From assembly GCA_963741355.1 (NCBI GenBank), contig CAVUIG010000029.1, forward strand, positions 153,512 through 217,511: 64,000 bases of DNA, written 5' to 3'. Under the pieces are notes generated by a model. It saw only the letters and a program-made list of their open reading frames with translations, was not told the DNA's origin and did not search any database. The stretch's first letter is position 1, and each line of letters opens with the position of its first letter. Source of the DNA: CAIWHR01 sp963741355 (GTDB taxonomy: Bacteria > Pseudomonadota > Gammaproteobacteria > Burkholderiales > Casimicrobiaceae). This document shows positions 8,412 through 17,983 of the stretch, in pieces. Both the position numbers and the translations under genes were made by a program.

Positions 8412-9020
8412 GCCCAGGACAAAGCACCGCGGATCAATCTGGAGATCAATGCTCCGGAGATCCGCCTGGTTGGTGAGGAAGGCGAACAGCTCGGCATCGT
8501 TCCGTTGGCGGAAGCCATGGCGAAGGCCGAAGCCGCGGAACTCGATCTCGTCGAGATCGCCCCGACTGCGAAGCCTCCGGTTTGCCGGATCATGGATTAC
8601 GGCAAGTTCAAGTACCGGGAGGCGAAGAAGCAGCACGAGGCGAAGCTCAAGCTGAAGCAGATCCAGGTCAAGGAAGTGAAGTTCCGGCCGGGAACCGACG
8701 AAGGCGACTACAAGATCAAGCTGCGCAACCTCATCCGCTTCCTGGGCGAAGGCGACAAGGCGAAGATCACGTTGCGCTTCCGCGGCCGCGAGATGGCGCA
8801 CCAGGAGTTCGGCATACGCCTGCTCGAGCGGATTCGCAACGACCTCGAGCCGCACAGCGTGGTCGAATCCTGGCCAAGGCTCGAAGGCCGGCAGATGGTG
8901 ATGCTGCTGGCCCCGAAGAAGGCGGTGGTGAAACCCGCCGCGAAGGCAAATCACCCGACGAAGCCCGAAGCCGGTAGCAAAGTCTCTCCGCCGGAGAGCA
9001 CCGCCGTGGGCAGCAAATAA
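8409..9020 (+). CDS. infC: Translation initiation factor IF-3
   Basis: Binds the 30S subunit, prevents premature 50S joining and proofreads start codon and initiator tRNA. The protein shows the N-terminal domain (RINLEINAPEIRLVGEEGEQLG), the basic linker helix (KFKYREAKKQHEAKLKLK) and the C-terminal 30S-binding domain (EVKFRPGTDEGDYKIKLRN). About 203 residues, with a lysine- and proline-rich extension beyond the usual end. The start is AUA 8409 (see the separate site). In enterobacteria infC uses AUU and IF3 represses its own synthesis through that rare start; AUA would allow the same control. First gene of the infC-rpmI-rplT ribosomal operon. Confidence 0.93.
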   Translation: MAQDKAPRINLEINAPEIRLVGEEGEQLGIVPLAEAMAKAEAAELDLVEIAPTAKPPVCRIMDYGKFKYREAKKQHEAKLKLKQIQVKEVKFRPGTDEGDYKIKLRNLIRFLGEGDKAKITLRFRGREMAHQEFGIRLLERIRNDLEPHSVVESWPRLEGRQMVMLLAPKKAVVKPAAKANHPTKPEAGSKVSPPESTAVGSK

Positions 9021-9030
9021 GGGAGCAGTC

Positions 9031-9228
9031 ATGCCCAAGATGAAGACGAAGAGCGGCGCGAAGAAGCGCTTCCGCGTGCGCGGAAGCGGCAGTCTCAAGC
9101 GCGCGATGGCGTTCAAGCGCCATATCCTTACCAAGCGCACGACCAAGAACAAGCGGCAGCTTCGCGGCATCACCGGCGTCCACAGCACCAATGCGGACTC
9201 GGTGAAGGCGATGCTTCCCTACGCGTAA
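9031..9228 (+). CDS. rpmI: 50S ribosomal protein L35
   Basis: Small basic ribosomal protein of 65 residues with the L35 signature MPKMKTKSGAKKRFRVRGSG. It lies 10 bases after infC with GGGAG before the start and 12 bases before rplT, the conserved infC-rpmI-rplT order. Confidence 0.97.
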   Translation: MPKMKTKSGAKKRFRVRGSGSLKRAMAFKRHILTKRTTKNKRQLRGITGVHSTNADSVKAMLPYA

Positions 9229-9240
9229 CGGAGAGCCGCC

Positions 9241-9597
9241 ATGCCAAGAGTCAAACGTGGCGTGACCGCCCGCGCGCGGCACAAGAAAGTCCTGAAGCAG
9301 GCCAGCGGCTTCCGCGGCCGCCGCAACGCCGTCTATCGCATCGCCAAGGAAGCGGTGATGAAGGCGGGCCAGTATGCGTACCGCGACCGGCGCGCGAAGA
9401 AGCGCGAGTTCCGGGCGCTGTGGATCGCCCGCATCAACGCCGCCGTGCGCGAGCTCGGAATGAGCTACAGCGTGTTCATGAACGGCCTGAAGAAGGCGTC
9501 GATCGACATCGACCGCAAGGTGCTGGCCGACCTCGCCGTTCACGACAAGGCGGCTTTTACCAAGATCGCGGAGCAGGCCAAAGCCTCTCTGGCCTGA
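9241..9597 (+). CDS. rplT: 50S ribosomal protein L20
   Basis: L20, 118 residues, needed early in 50S assembly; binds 23S rRNA domain II. Starts MPRVKRGVTARARHKKVLKQ, the family signature, after GGAGAG. In enterobacteria L20 represses rpmI-rplT through a leader structure; I did not find a clear equivalent here. Followed by a strong terminator at 9616. Confidence 0.97.
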   Translation: MPRVKRGVTARARHKKVLKQASGFRGRRNAVYRIAKEAVMKAGQYAYRDRRAKKREFRALWIARINAAVRELGMSYSVFMNGLKKASIDIDRKVLADLAVHDKAAFTKIAEQAKASLA

Positions 9598-9615
9598 CGG
9601 CAGGGCCGCACGAAC

Positions 9616-9646
9616 AAGGGGGAGGCGGCAATGCCTCCCCTTTTTC
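9616..9646 (+). terminator. Intrinsic terminator after rplT
   Basis: Arms GGGGAGGC (9619-9626) and GCCTCCCC (9633-9640), six-base loop, preceded by AA and followed by TTTTTCTTT. It separates the ribosomal protein operon from pheST. No Phe-rich leader peptide of the enterobacterial pheM kind is visible between it and rplT. Confidence 0.85.
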
Positions 9647-9710
9647 TTTAGAACGACAACGCGCCGCGCGAAGCGCGGCAATGCACCCGCGCCACAACCA
9701 TCGATTCGCC

Positions 9711-10703
9711 ATGTCCGCCGAACTCGAACAGATCGTCGCCGCAGCCCTCGCCGAATTCGGCGCCTGCACGGAGCCCGCCGCGCTCGAAAACAGCCAAGGC
9801 GAGGTTCCTGGGCAAGTCGGGCGCGCTGACCGAGCTCCTGAAGGCGCTCGGCAAGCTGCCGGCGGCCGAGCGCCCCGCCGCCGGCGCGCGCGATCAACGC
9901 CGCCAAGATCGCGCCTCGAGGACGCGCTGGCCGCGCGGCGCGACGCGCTCGGCGAGGCGAAGCTCGCGCAGCAGCTCGCGGCGGACGCGCTCGACGTGTC
10001 GCTGCCCGGCCGCGGCGTGGGCGCCGGCGGACTGCACCCGATCACGCGGACCATGCAGCGGATCGAGACGCTGTTCCGCTCGCTCGGCTTCGCGGTGGCC
10101 GACGGTCCCGAGGTCGAGGACGACTTCCACAATTTCACCGCGCTCAACATGCCGGAGGACCATCCGTCGCGTTCGATGCACGACACGTTCTACGTCGACG
10201 GCGGACGGGTGCTGCGCACCCACACCTCGCCGGTGCAGATCCGCTACATGGAAACGCACGCGCCGCCGATCAAGATCATCGCGCCGGGGCGCGTCTACCG
10301 GGTCGACAGCGACGCGACGCATTCGCCGATGTTCCACCAGGTCGAGGGCCTCTGGATCGCCGAGGACGTGACCTTCGCCGATCTCAAGGGCGTGTTCACC
10401 GAATTCCTGCGCAATTTCTTCGAGCGCAGCGACCTGCGCGTGCGCTTCCGGCCCTCGTATTTCCCGTTCACCGAGCCGTCGGCGGAGATCGACATGGCGT
10501 TCGGCGACGGCGGCTGGCTCGAGCTCGCCGGCGCCGGACAGGTGCATCCCAACGTGCTGCGCTCGGTCGGCATCGATCCGGAGCGGTGGCAGGGATTCGC
10601 CTTCGGCATGGGTCCCGACCGCCTCGCGATGCTGCGCTACGGCGTCGACGACCTGCGCGCGTTCTACGAGAACGACCTGCGCTTCCTCAGACAATTCGCG
10701 TAG
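9711..10703 (+). CDS. pheS: Phenylalanyl-tRNA synthetase alpha subunit, three frameshifts
   Basis: Catalytic alpha subunit of the alpha2-beta2 phenylalanyl-tRNA synthetase. ATG 9711 gives MSAELEQIVAAALAEFGAC, the usual coiled-coil N-terminus; a further ATG at 9681 is in frame but gives no known sequence. Class II core motifs are intact: GGLHPITRTM, motif 2 (RVYRVDSDATHSPMFHQVEG), and the terminal GMGPDRLAMLRYGVDDLR. Frame slips of one extra base occur near 9799, 9889 and 9917; their sum is three, so the frame returns and the whole remains open. About 330 residues. pheT follows after 10 bases. Confidence 0.9.
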   Translation: MSAELEQIVAAALAEFGACTEPAALENSQGEVPGQVGRADRAPEGARQAAGGRAPRRRRARSTPPRSRLEDALAARRDALGEAKLAQQLAADALDVSLPGRGVGAGGLHPITRTMQRIETLFRSLGFAVADGPEVEDDFHNFTALNMPEDHPSRSMHDTFYVDGGRVLRTHTSPVQIRYMETHAPPIKIIAPGRVYRVDSDATHSPMFHQVEGLWIAEDVTFADLKGVFTEFLRNFFERSDLRVRFRPSYFPFTEPSAEIDMAFGDGGWLELAGAGQVHPNVLRSVGIDPERWQGFAFGMGPDRLAMLRYGVDDLRAFYENDLRFLRQFA

Positions 10704-10713
10704 CGCAAACACG

Positions 10714-13087
10714 ATGCGATTCTCCGAACATTGGCTCCGCACGCTCGCCGATCCTCCGCAGGACAGCGCGGGGCTCGCCGATGCGCTGACGATGGCGGGC
10801 CTCGAAGTCGAGGACGCGGCACGCGCCGCACCCGAGTTCTCCGGCGTCGTCGTCGCGAGGATCGACGCGGTCGCGCCGCATCCCTCCGCCGAGCGCCTGC
10901 GCGTGTGCCGCGTCGACGCGGGCACCGGTGCGCCGCTCTCGATCGTCTGCGGCGCGCCGAACGCGGCCGTCGGAATGAAGGTCCCCTGCGCGCTTCCCGG
11001 CGCCCGGCTCCCCGGCGGCATGGCCATCGCGAAGGCGACGATGCGCGGCGTCGAGTCGGCCGGGATGCTCTGCTCGGCGAAGGAGCTCGGCATCGACGAC
11101 GACGCGTCCGGATTGCTCGTGCTCGCGGACGACGCGAAGGTCGGCGCCGATCTTCGCGCCGCGCTCGACCTCGACGACACGCTGCTCACGCTGAAGCTCA
11201 CGCCCAACCGCGCCGATTGCCTGTCGATCGTCGGCGTCGCCCGGGAGGTCGCCGCGGCCACCGGCGCCGCGTTGCGCCTGCCCGCCTTCACGCCGGTCAA
11301 GGTCACCTCCGCTCGCAGACACCCGGTCCGGATCGAGGACCCGGACGCCTGCGGGCGCTTCGTCGCGCGCGTCATCGAAGGGATCGACCCGCAGGCGCCA
11401 ACGCCCGACTGGATGCGGCAGCGGCTGACGCGCAGCGGCCTCCGGCCGATCTCGGCGGTCGTCGACGTCACCAATTACGTGATGCTGGAGCAGGGTCAGC
11501 CCTTGCATGCCTACGACGACGCGCGGCTCGACGGCGGCATCGTCGTGCGGTTCGCGCGCGCCGGCGAGAAGCTCACGCTGCTCAACGGTCAGGTGCTCGA
11601 TCTGGAGCCCGACCTGCTGCTCGTCTGCGACGAGACGAAGCCGCTCGGCCTGGCCGGCATCATGGGCGGCGAGCATTCGGGGATCGGCAGCGCGACGACG
11701 TCGGTCTATCTCGAAGGCGCGTTCTGGAATCCGACGGTGATCCAGGGGCGCTCGCGCCGCCTGGGCTTCGTCAGCGACGCGGGCTATCGCTTCGAGCGCG
11801 GCGTCGATTTCGCCAACGCGGCGCACGCCGTCGAGCGCGCGTCGCAGCTCATCGTCGAGATTTGCGGCGGCCGTGCCGGCCCGCTCGAGGACGTCGCTGG
11901 CGAGCTGCCGCGCCGCGACCCGGTCCGGGTGCGACCCCAGCGCGTGACGCGCCTCCTCGGCGTCGCGATTCCCGCCGCCGACATTGCACGGATCTTCACG
12001 CGTCTCGGATTCGCCTTCACCCGTGCCGGCGACGATTTCGTCGTGACGCCGCCGCCGTTTCGCTTCGACCTCGCGATCGAGGAGGATTTCGTCGAGGAGG
12101 TCGCGCGCCTCTACGGTTACGCGAACATTCCCACGTCGCCTTCGGCGCACGTGCAGGCGATGCTCGCCGGACCCCGAGTCCGCCGCCCCCGTGTCGGCGC
12201 TCAAGGACCGGCTCGTCGCCCGCGACTGGCAGGAAGTGATCACCTTCAGCTTCGTGAGCAGCGCGAACGAATCCGTGCTCGATCCTGCCCGGGCGGCCGG
12301 CACGGAACCTGTCGCCGTGAAGAACCCCATCGCCAGCCATCTCGACGTCATGCGGACCACGCTCGCCGGCGGCCTCATCGACGTGCTGCGCACCAACCTT
12401 GCGCGCCAGCAGGACAGGGTCCGCGTCTTCGAGGCCGGGCGCTGCTTCCGGCGCGACGGCGAGCAACTCGACCAGCCGCTGCTCCTGGGCGGCCTCGCCT
12501 ACGGCGACGCCGCGCCCGAGCAATGGGGCGCCCCCAAACGCCCGCTCGACTTCTTCGACGTCAAGGGCGACCTCGAGGCGCTGGTGGCGCCGCGCGCGCT
12601 CACGACGGTTCGCGCTTCCCACGCGGCGCTGCATCCCGGCCGCGCCGCGCGCGTCGCGGTCGACGGCCGCGACGCGGGCTGGATCGGCGAGCTGCATCCC
12701 CGCCTCGTCAAGCACTTCGAGCTGCCCCGCGCGCCGGTCGTCTTCGAGCTGGATCTTGCCCCGCTCGCCCACCGGCCGATCCCCGCCGCCGCGCCCGTCT
12801 CGAAGCTCCCGGTCGCGCGGCGCGACTTCGCGGTGGTCGTGGACGCGGAAATTCCCGCGCAGGCCATTCTCGACGCCTTCGAAGCCGCCCGGCCCCGCCG
12901 TGTGGCCGCAATTCGCCTTTTTGACGTCTATCGCGGGCCCGGAATTGCCGATGGCAAAAAAAGCCTTGCGATTCTTGTGCTTATACAGGATACTGAACGT
13001 ACTTTGACGGACGCCGAAATCGACGAGACCGCGGCGCAGTTGCTGCGCGTGCTCCAAGATCGATTTGCTGCGACCCTTCGCCAGTAG
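10714..13087 (+). CDS. pheT: Phenylalanyl-tRNA synthetase beta subunit, one frameshift
   Basis: Beta subunit carrying tRNA-binding and editing functions. Domains in order: N-terminal MRFSEHWLRTLADPP, an OB-fold tRNA-binding domain (FSGVVVARIDAVAPHPSAERL), B3/B4 editing domain, B5, catalytic-like core, and the C-terminal ferredoxin-fold anticodon domain (RRDFAVVVDAEIPAQAI to TLTDAEIDETAAQLL). The frame changes at 12172-12175 in a run of C, with one extra base; before it reads HVQAMLAGP, after it SAAPVSALKDRLVARDW. About 790 residues, the normal size. ihfA follows after 8 bases, as in many proteobacteria. Confidence 0.92.
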
Positions 13088-13095
13088 GGCCCTTC

Positions 13096-13404
13096 ATGAC
13101 GCTCACCAAAGCCGAACTCGCCGAACTGCTCTTCGAGCAACTCGGCCTCAACAAGCGCGAAGCCAAGGACATGGTCGAGCACTTCTTCGAGGAAATTCGC
13201 ACCGCGCTCGAGCGCGGCGACGCCGTCAAGCTTTCGGGATTCGGCAATTTCCAGCTGCGCGAGAAGCCGCAGCGCCCGGGTCGCAATCCGAAGACCGGCG
13301 AGGAGATTCCGATCACCGCCCGGCGCGTCGTGACGTTTCACGCGAGCCAGAAGCTGAAGGCCATGGTCGAAGCCGCGAACCATGCCGGAACACAGCCGAG
13401 CTAA
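13096..13404 (+). CDS. ihfA: Integration host factor alpha subunit
   Basis: DNA-bending nucleoid protein forming a heterodimer with IhfB. 102 residues of HU/IHF fold: MTLTKAELAELLFEQLGLNK, KLSGFGNFQLREKPQRPGRNPKTG (the beta-arm with the Pro that intercalates into the minor groove) and the closing helix KLKAMVEAA. The pheT-ihfA adjacency is the standard proteobacterial arrangement. Its end overlaps the next gene by 23 bases. Confidence 0.96.
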   Translation: MTLTKAELAELLFEQLGLNKREAKDMVEHFFEEIRTALERGDAVKLSGFGNFQLREKPQRPGRNPKTGEEIPITARRVVTFHASQKLKAMVEAANHAGTQPS

Positions 13405-13825
13405 GGCCGAGCTTCCGCCGATCCCCGCCAAGCGGTATTTCACCATCGGCGAGGTCAGTGACCTCTGTGCGGTGAAGCCGCACGTGCTCCGCTACTGGGA
13501 GCAGGAATTCACGCAGTTGAAGCCGGTGAAGCGGCGCGGCAACCGGCGCTATTACCAGCATCACGAGGTGCTGCTCATCCGTCGCATCCGCGACCTGCTC
13601 TACGAGCAGGGATTCACCATCAACGGCGCGCGGCACCGGCTCGAGTCCGAGATCGTCCCGACCTTCGAAGCGGCCCAGGCCGCGCTTCCCGCGCGCGGCA
13701 ACCACGCCGGCACGGCGGCGGCGCCCGCGCCGACGCCAAGGACCGCCGACACGGCTTCGCCCAGCGCCGCCGAGATCCGCAAAGAGCTGGAGCAAATTCG
13801 CGAACTGCTGGGCCCGGACCGATGA
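13382..13825 (+). CDS. MerR-family transcriptional regulator
   Basis: Single winged-helix regulator of the MerR family, 147 residues. The DNA-binding part is YFTIGEVSDLCAVKPHVLRY followed by WEQEF and RRYYQHHEVLLIRRIRDLLY, then a helix GFTINGARHRL. The C-terminus is a low-complexity Ala/Pro/Thr linker and a short coiled-coil (AAEIRKELEQIRELLG), with no metal or drug binding domain visible. This type is commonly found directly after ihfA in betaproteobacteria and its effector is unknown. The start overlaps ihfA, suggesting translational coupling. Confidence 0.88.
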   Translation: MPEHSRAKAELPPIPAKRYFTIGEVSDLCAVKPHVLRYWEQEFTQLKPVKRRGNRRYYQHHEVLLIRRIRDLLYEQGFTINGARHRLESEIVPTFEAAQAALPARGNHAGTAAAPAPTPRTADTASPSAAEIRKELEQIRELLGPDR

Positions 13826-13832
13826 CTGCGTC

Positions 13833-13838
13833 TATAAT
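13833..13838 (+). promoter_or_regulatory. -10 element of tRNA-Pro
   Basis: TATAAT at 13833-13838, 13 bases before the tRNA 5' end and inside the region just after the merR stop. No good -35 match is seen at the expected distance. Confidence 0.6.
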
Positions 13839-13851
13839 TCGACGTTTGCGT

Positions 13852-13928
13852 CGGGGCGTAGCGCAGCCTGGTAGCGCACCTGCATGGGGTGCAGGGGGTC
13901 GGAAGTTCGAATCTTCTCGCCCCGACCA
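13852..13928 (+). tRNA. tRNA-Pro (anticodon GGG)
   Basis: Complete 77-base cloverleaf with encoded CCA. Acceptor CGGGGCG pairs with CGCCCCG; anticodon stem CCTGC/GCAGG with loop ATGGGGT gives anticodon GGG; T loop TTCGAAT; discriminator A. Confidence 0.96.
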
Positions 13929-13940
13929 CGAAGTCCAGGA

Positions 13941-13970
13941 GGGCTGGCCCGGCAGCGCCGCGCCAGCCCT
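13941..13970 (+). terminator. Hairpin downstream of tRNA-Pro
   Basis: Inverted repeat GGGCTGGC (13941-13948) and GCCAGCCC (13962-13969) 12 bases after the tRNA. There is no T run, so this is a possible processing or rho-assisted end rather than a clean intrinsic terminator. The following bases to 14154 hold no gene; the last 60 are AT-rich and probably contain the promoter of the HD-GYP gene. Confidence 0.4.
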
Positions 13971-14154
13971 CGATCCGCCGGCCGATTCGCCTGCCGCACG
14001 ATGGCAGGGCCGGCGGCAACCGTCGGGCGGCAGGCATGGTTGGCGCCGGCGTTGCGCCCGCAGTGGAAATGCCCGCCGGATCGCCGCTCCGCACGGCAGG
14101 CGCATTTTTTGCTTGCACAAATAAACACATAAGGCATTGCCCCAGGAGGCAAGA

Positions 14155-15264
14155 ATGTCGGCCGTCCAGCCCCGCCCCGTCACGACGGGTTCAGGCGTCT
14201 CCGAGCTCGCGCTTGCGCGCGCGCAGCGGAACACCGTACTCATCATCGACGACCTGTTCAGCAGCCGTCTGCTGCTCGCCGAAATCGTCCGGCAGATCGA
14301 CGGCAAGCTCAATCTCGAGCTGTTCGACACGCCGAGCCGCGCGCTCGAATTCGCGCGGAACAACCGCGTCGACATGGTCCTCACCGATTTCAAGCTCCCG
14401 GAATTCGATGGGATCGAGCTCGTCAAGCAGATCCGCGGGCTCGCCCACTGCGTCGACATTCCGATCGTCGTCATCACCGTGGTCGACGACCGCCGGGTCC
14501 GCTATGACGCTCTCGAGGCCGGCGCGACCGACTTCCTGATCAAGCCGCTCGACGAGCATGAGACGCGCGCGCGCTGCGCGAACCTGCTGGAGCTCCGCCG
14601 CCACAAGATCGTGCTGACCGACCAGGCCCGCGTGCTGCAATACCAGGTCGACAAGTCGGTCGCCGAGATGCACGAGCGCGAACTGGAAACGCTGGCGAAG
14701 CTCGCCAAGGCCGGCGAATTCCGCGACAAGACGACCGGCAACCACCTGAACCGGATGGCGAAGTATTCCGGGCTCATCGGCGCGCATCTCGGGCTCGGCG
14801 CCGAGACCGTCCACGTGCTGGAAGTCTCGGCACCGATGCACGACATCGGCAAGATCGGGATCCCGGACTCGGTGCTGATCAAGGAAGGCCCGCTGACACC
14901 CGCCGAGATCGAGATCATGCGGACGCACCCGCGGATCGGCTACGACATCCTGAAGGGCAGCCCGTCGAAGTACCTCAGCATGGGCGCGATCATCGCGCTC
15001 GGCCACCACGAGAAGTTCGACGGCACCGGATACCCGAACGGCCTGCACGGCGACGACATTCCCATCGTCGCCCGGATCGTCGCGGTGGCCGACGTGTTCG
15101 ACGCCCTGGTCAGCGAGCGCCCCTACAAGCACGCTTGGCCGATCCAGGAGGGGGTCGATTTCCTCCGGGCCGCGCGGGGCAAGCATTTCGACCCGAAATG
15201 CGTCGACGCCTTCCTCGCCGACCCGACCAAGGTCGAGGCGATCTTCACCAAGTTCGCCGATTAG
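14155..15264 (+). CDS. rpfG: RpfG-like response regulator with HD-GYP phosphodiesterase domain
   Basis: Two-component output protein that would hydrolyse cyclic-di-GMP when phosphorylated. REC domain at about residues 26-145, with the acid pair at IIDD, phosphoacceptor Asp 78 (MVLTDFKLPEFDG) and Lys 130 (LIKPLD). The HD-GYP domain follows at about 165-360 with all key residues: HD at 229-230 (MHDIGKIGIPD), HHE and DGTGYPNGL near 284-297. 369 residues, close to Xanthomonas RpfG. ATG 14155 chosen for the ideal AGGAGG six bases upstream. It sits about 490 bases before the rpfF-like gene and near an RpfC-like kinase, so the RpfG role is well supported by context. Confidence 0.88.
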   Translation: MSAVQPRPVTTGSGVSELALARAQRNTVLIIDDLFSSRLLLAEIVRQIDGKLNLELFDTPSRALEFARNNRVDMVLTDFKLPEFDGIELVKQIRGLAHCVDIPIVVITVVDDRRVRYDALEAGATDFLIKPLDEHETRARCANLLELRRHKIVLTDQARVLQYQVDKSVAEMHERELETLAKLAKAGEFRDKTTGNHLNRMAKYSGLIGAHLGLGAETVHVLEVSAPMHDIGKIGIPDSVLIKEGPLTPAEIEIMRTHPRIGYDILKGSPSKYLSMGAIIALGHHEKFDGTGYPNGLHGDDIPIVARIVAVADVFDALVSERPYKHAWPIQEGVDFLRAARGKHFDPKCVDAFLADPTKVEAIFTKFAD

Positions 15265-15303
15265 GTTTCCCTAGCAGGTCCCCCGGCCGCCGAGAGCGGC
15301 CGC

Positions 15304-15342
15304 ACGCCCCGGACAGCGCCGCAAGGCCGCCGGGGCGTTTTT
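15304..15342 (+). terminator. Intrinsic terminator after rpfG-like gene
   Basis: ACGCCCCGG (15304-15312) pairs with CCGGGGCGT (15330-15338), followed by TTTTT. It ends the HD-GYP transcript and shows that the rpfF-like gene has its own promoter. Confidence 0.85.
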
Positions 15343-15754
15343 GCGTCAAAAGGGTCAATCTGAGGCCGGCTTCCGGTTCTGGCCGAGTTCCCCCACAACG
15401 CCCGCGACCGGGCCCTCTTCCACCCATTTTTGATCCCTCCGCGGGAGGGCGCGTGGGTGCGGCAAAGTGTCGCATGCGCCCGCCTCGGAAACACCTTGCT
15501 CGGGTCCTGGGCGTCCGATCCGCGCCGGCCTGAACGGCCTGGCCGCCGGCGGTTGGGGACCGGGCGGGCTATGTAGCATTCAGGTCGGTGATAGACATCA
15601 GATGACATATATCAAGGCTTTTGACCAAGGTTCTGCATTGTAAGAAATTCCAGCCTGCGCTAGAGTTGGCTTGTGAAGTACAAACTGAGCGAACCGGTCC
15701 CGCGGCTCGCTTGGAAGTTTTCTCTTGCGTGACCTACCAGGAAAAGGGCACAAC
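15343..15754 (+). other. Intergenic region before rpfF, no gene seen
   Basis: About 410 bases without a convincing gene. The first half is ordinary GC-rich sequence. From about 15595 to 15720 the composition drops sharply to AT-rich, with TTGACC at 15621-15626, so the rpfF promoter is probably here, but I cannot assign a confident -10. A good ribosome site (AGGAAAAGG) precedes ATG 15755. Confidence 0.4.
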
Positions 15755-16730
15755 ATGAACGCAATCGTCTCGCCGGCAAGTCTCGCCACGCGCAGTTCTC
15801 CCGAAATCATCGAACATGCAGACGGTGCTGCCGACTTCGTCGTTTCGCAGCAGTGCACCTGCCATTACGACGCCGACGAAGCGATCCTGTGGTCGGTGTG
15901 GGCGCCGCGCGGAATTCCCTCGTTCAACTCGGAGCTCCTGCACGATCTCGAGCGGGCGAGCCAGATGATCGAAGGGCATTTCACGTCGCCCCGCGACGAT
16001 CGCCCGCTCGACTACATGGTCTTGCGCTCGGCTGCGCGCGGCGCGTTCAACGTGGGCGGCGACCTCGGCTACTTCCAGCGGCTGATCGGCGCGCAGGACC
16101 GCGCGCGGCTGACGGAGTACGCGCGCGCCGCGATCAACGTGGTCTATCGCAATTACACCGCGCACAACCTGCGCCGACGTCACGACGGTCGCGCTGCTCG
16201 AAGGCGACGCGCTGGGTGGCGGCTTCGAATGCGCGCTGTCCTGCGACGTCGTCATCGCGGAAAAGCATGTCAAGGCGGGTTTCCCGGAAGTGCTGTTCAA
16301 CATGTTCCCCGGCATGGGCGGAATGTCGTTCCTCGCCCGCCGCGTCGGCCGTCAGGTCGCCGACCAGATGGTTCGCACGGGACGCCAGTACACCGCGCTG
16401 GAGCTCCTGGAGATGGGCCTCATCGACCAGGTCGTCGACACCGGCGAGGGCGTCGACGCGGTGCTGAAGCTTGCGCGCAAGCGCGAGCATCAACTCGACG
16501 CGCATGCGGCGATGAACGCGGTCGATCGGCTGATCCGGCCGGTTGGCCTGCAGGAACTGCATGACATCGTGAAGATCTGGGTCGACTGCGCGCTGCGGCT
16601 CGACACGCGGAGCATGGAATGGATGCAGCGCCTCTACCAGCGCCAGCTCGCGATCTTCGGAACCCCGCTCCAACTCGCCGCCGATCCCGGCCTCGTCGAG
16701 CAATACGTCCCCACCGCCGTCGCTGCATGA
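15755..16730 (+). CDS. rpfF: RpfF-like DSF synthase (crotonase fold), one frameshift
   Basis: Member of the enoyl-CoA hydratase/isomerase superfamily in the RpfF branch, which converts 3-hydroxyacyl-ACP to a cis-2-unsaturated fatty acid signal by dehydration and thioester cleavage. Both catalytic glutamates are visible: GGGFECALS (Glu near residue 159) and GFPEVLFNMFPG (Glu near 179), 20 apart as in Xanthomonas RpfF (141 and 161). NYTAHNL and ADVTTVALLEGDALGG lie in different frames, so one indel occurs near 16172. About 325 residues, longer than hydratases and slightly longer than Xanthomonas RpfF. The stop overlaps the ketosynthase start (ATGA). Burkholderia-type BDSF synthases belong to the same family. 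Confidence 0.87.
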
Positions 16731-17968
16731 CGGGTCGGCGGGTCGCTATCACAGGAATCGGCGTCGTCTCGCCTCACGGTTGCGACGCCGATGTGATGTT
16801 CGACTCGCTGATGCGGGGTGAATCGGCGGTCAGGAAATTTCCCCTCGCGTCGTCGGTCGGCAGCTACGAAACGATCGGCGCCGCGGTTCCCGGCGATCCG
16901 TGGCGCAGCGCTGCCCGCGCGGCCAGCGCGTCGCCAGCGACCGCGTCAGCCAGTATGCATTGCTGGCCGCCGGTGCGGCGGTGCGCGACGCCGGGCTCGA
17001 CCTGGAAACGGAAGACCGATCACGCGTCGGCTGCCGCGATCGGGACCTCGCTCGGCGGCACGATCAGCCAGGAAGCGGCCTACGAGGAAATCTTCTGCAA
17101 GGGCAAGAGCCGGCTCTAGCCCTTCACGCTGGTCAAGGTAATGTACAACGGGCCGGCCGCGTATATCGGAATCGCGCACGGGCTTGCCGGACCGACGCTC
17201 ACCTACACGACAACGTGCTCGAGCTCGGCCGTGTCCATCGGCGAGGCAATGCGCCAGATTCGCCACGGGTACGCCGACGTAATGCTCGCGGGCGGCGCCG
17301 AGGCGCCCTTCGCCTACGTATCGATCAAGGCGTGGCAGGCGCTGCAGGTGCTCGCTCCCGAGCGCGCCGGCAATCCCGCGGCGACGTGCCGCCCGTTCAG
17401 CCGCGATCGCAACGGAACGGTGCTGGGCGACGGCGCCGCGATCGTCGTGCTGGAAGACTGGGACCGTGCGCGGCGGCGTGGCGCGCGGATCTACGCGGAG
17501 CTCGCCGGCTACGGCGTCAGCAACGACGCCTCGCACATGACGCAGCCGTCAGTCGCGAGCCAGACGCACACGATGCGCCTCGCGCTCGCCGACGCGGGAA
17601 TGGCGCCGGAGGCGGTCGACTACGTCAACGCGCACGGCACGGCGACCCCGCTCAACGACGTGACCGAGACGCAGGCGATCAAGGAGGTCTTCGGCACGCA
17701 CGCGCATTCGCTCGCGGTGAGCTCGACCAAGTCGATGCACGGGCATCTCGTCGGCGCGGCGGGGGCGCTGGAGCTCGTCGTGTGCACGCTCGCGCTGCGC
17801 CGGCAGAGCATGCCGCCGACCGCGCACCTCGACGTCCCGGATCCGGAGTGCGACCTCGATTACGTGCCGCATCTCGGGCGGCAAGCGCGCATCCGCGCGG
17901 CGATGACCAACTCGTTCGCCGTCGGCGGGACGGCCGCGGTGCTGGTCGTGCGCGAGCCGGCCGCCTGA
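16727..17968 (+). CDS. Beta-ketoacyl-ACP synthase (FabF-like), frameshifts and an in-frame stop
   Basis: Condensing enzyme that extends acyl-ACP with malonyl-ACP. Begins MTGRRVAITGIGVVSPHG; carries the nucleophile Cys in TTTCSSSAVSIGEAM, the first His in VNAHGTATPLND, and Lys/His in STKSMHGHLVGAAGALE, so the Cys-His-His set is complete. About 413 residues after correction. The reading is broken three times: a frame change near 16905-16920, its compensation near 17030, and a TAG at 17117-17119 between KGKSRL and PFTLVKVMYNG (a one-base change from TCG would restore Ser). The start is coupled to rpfF, so it appears dedicated to that synthase. It could be a real pseudogene or a badly called stretch. 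Confidence 0.82.
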
Positions 17969-17983
17969 TTCGCGGGACGCCCG

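Noticed and set aside
9598..9710. pheM-type Phe attenuator before pheS
   Set aside because: There is a terminator but no Phe-rich leader peptide before it and no alternative pairing that I could see; it serves as the end of the rplT operon.
15598..15858. Minus-strand 86-codon frame upstream of rpfF
   Set aside because: It overlaps the rpfF start region, has no ribosome site and shows no family resemblance.
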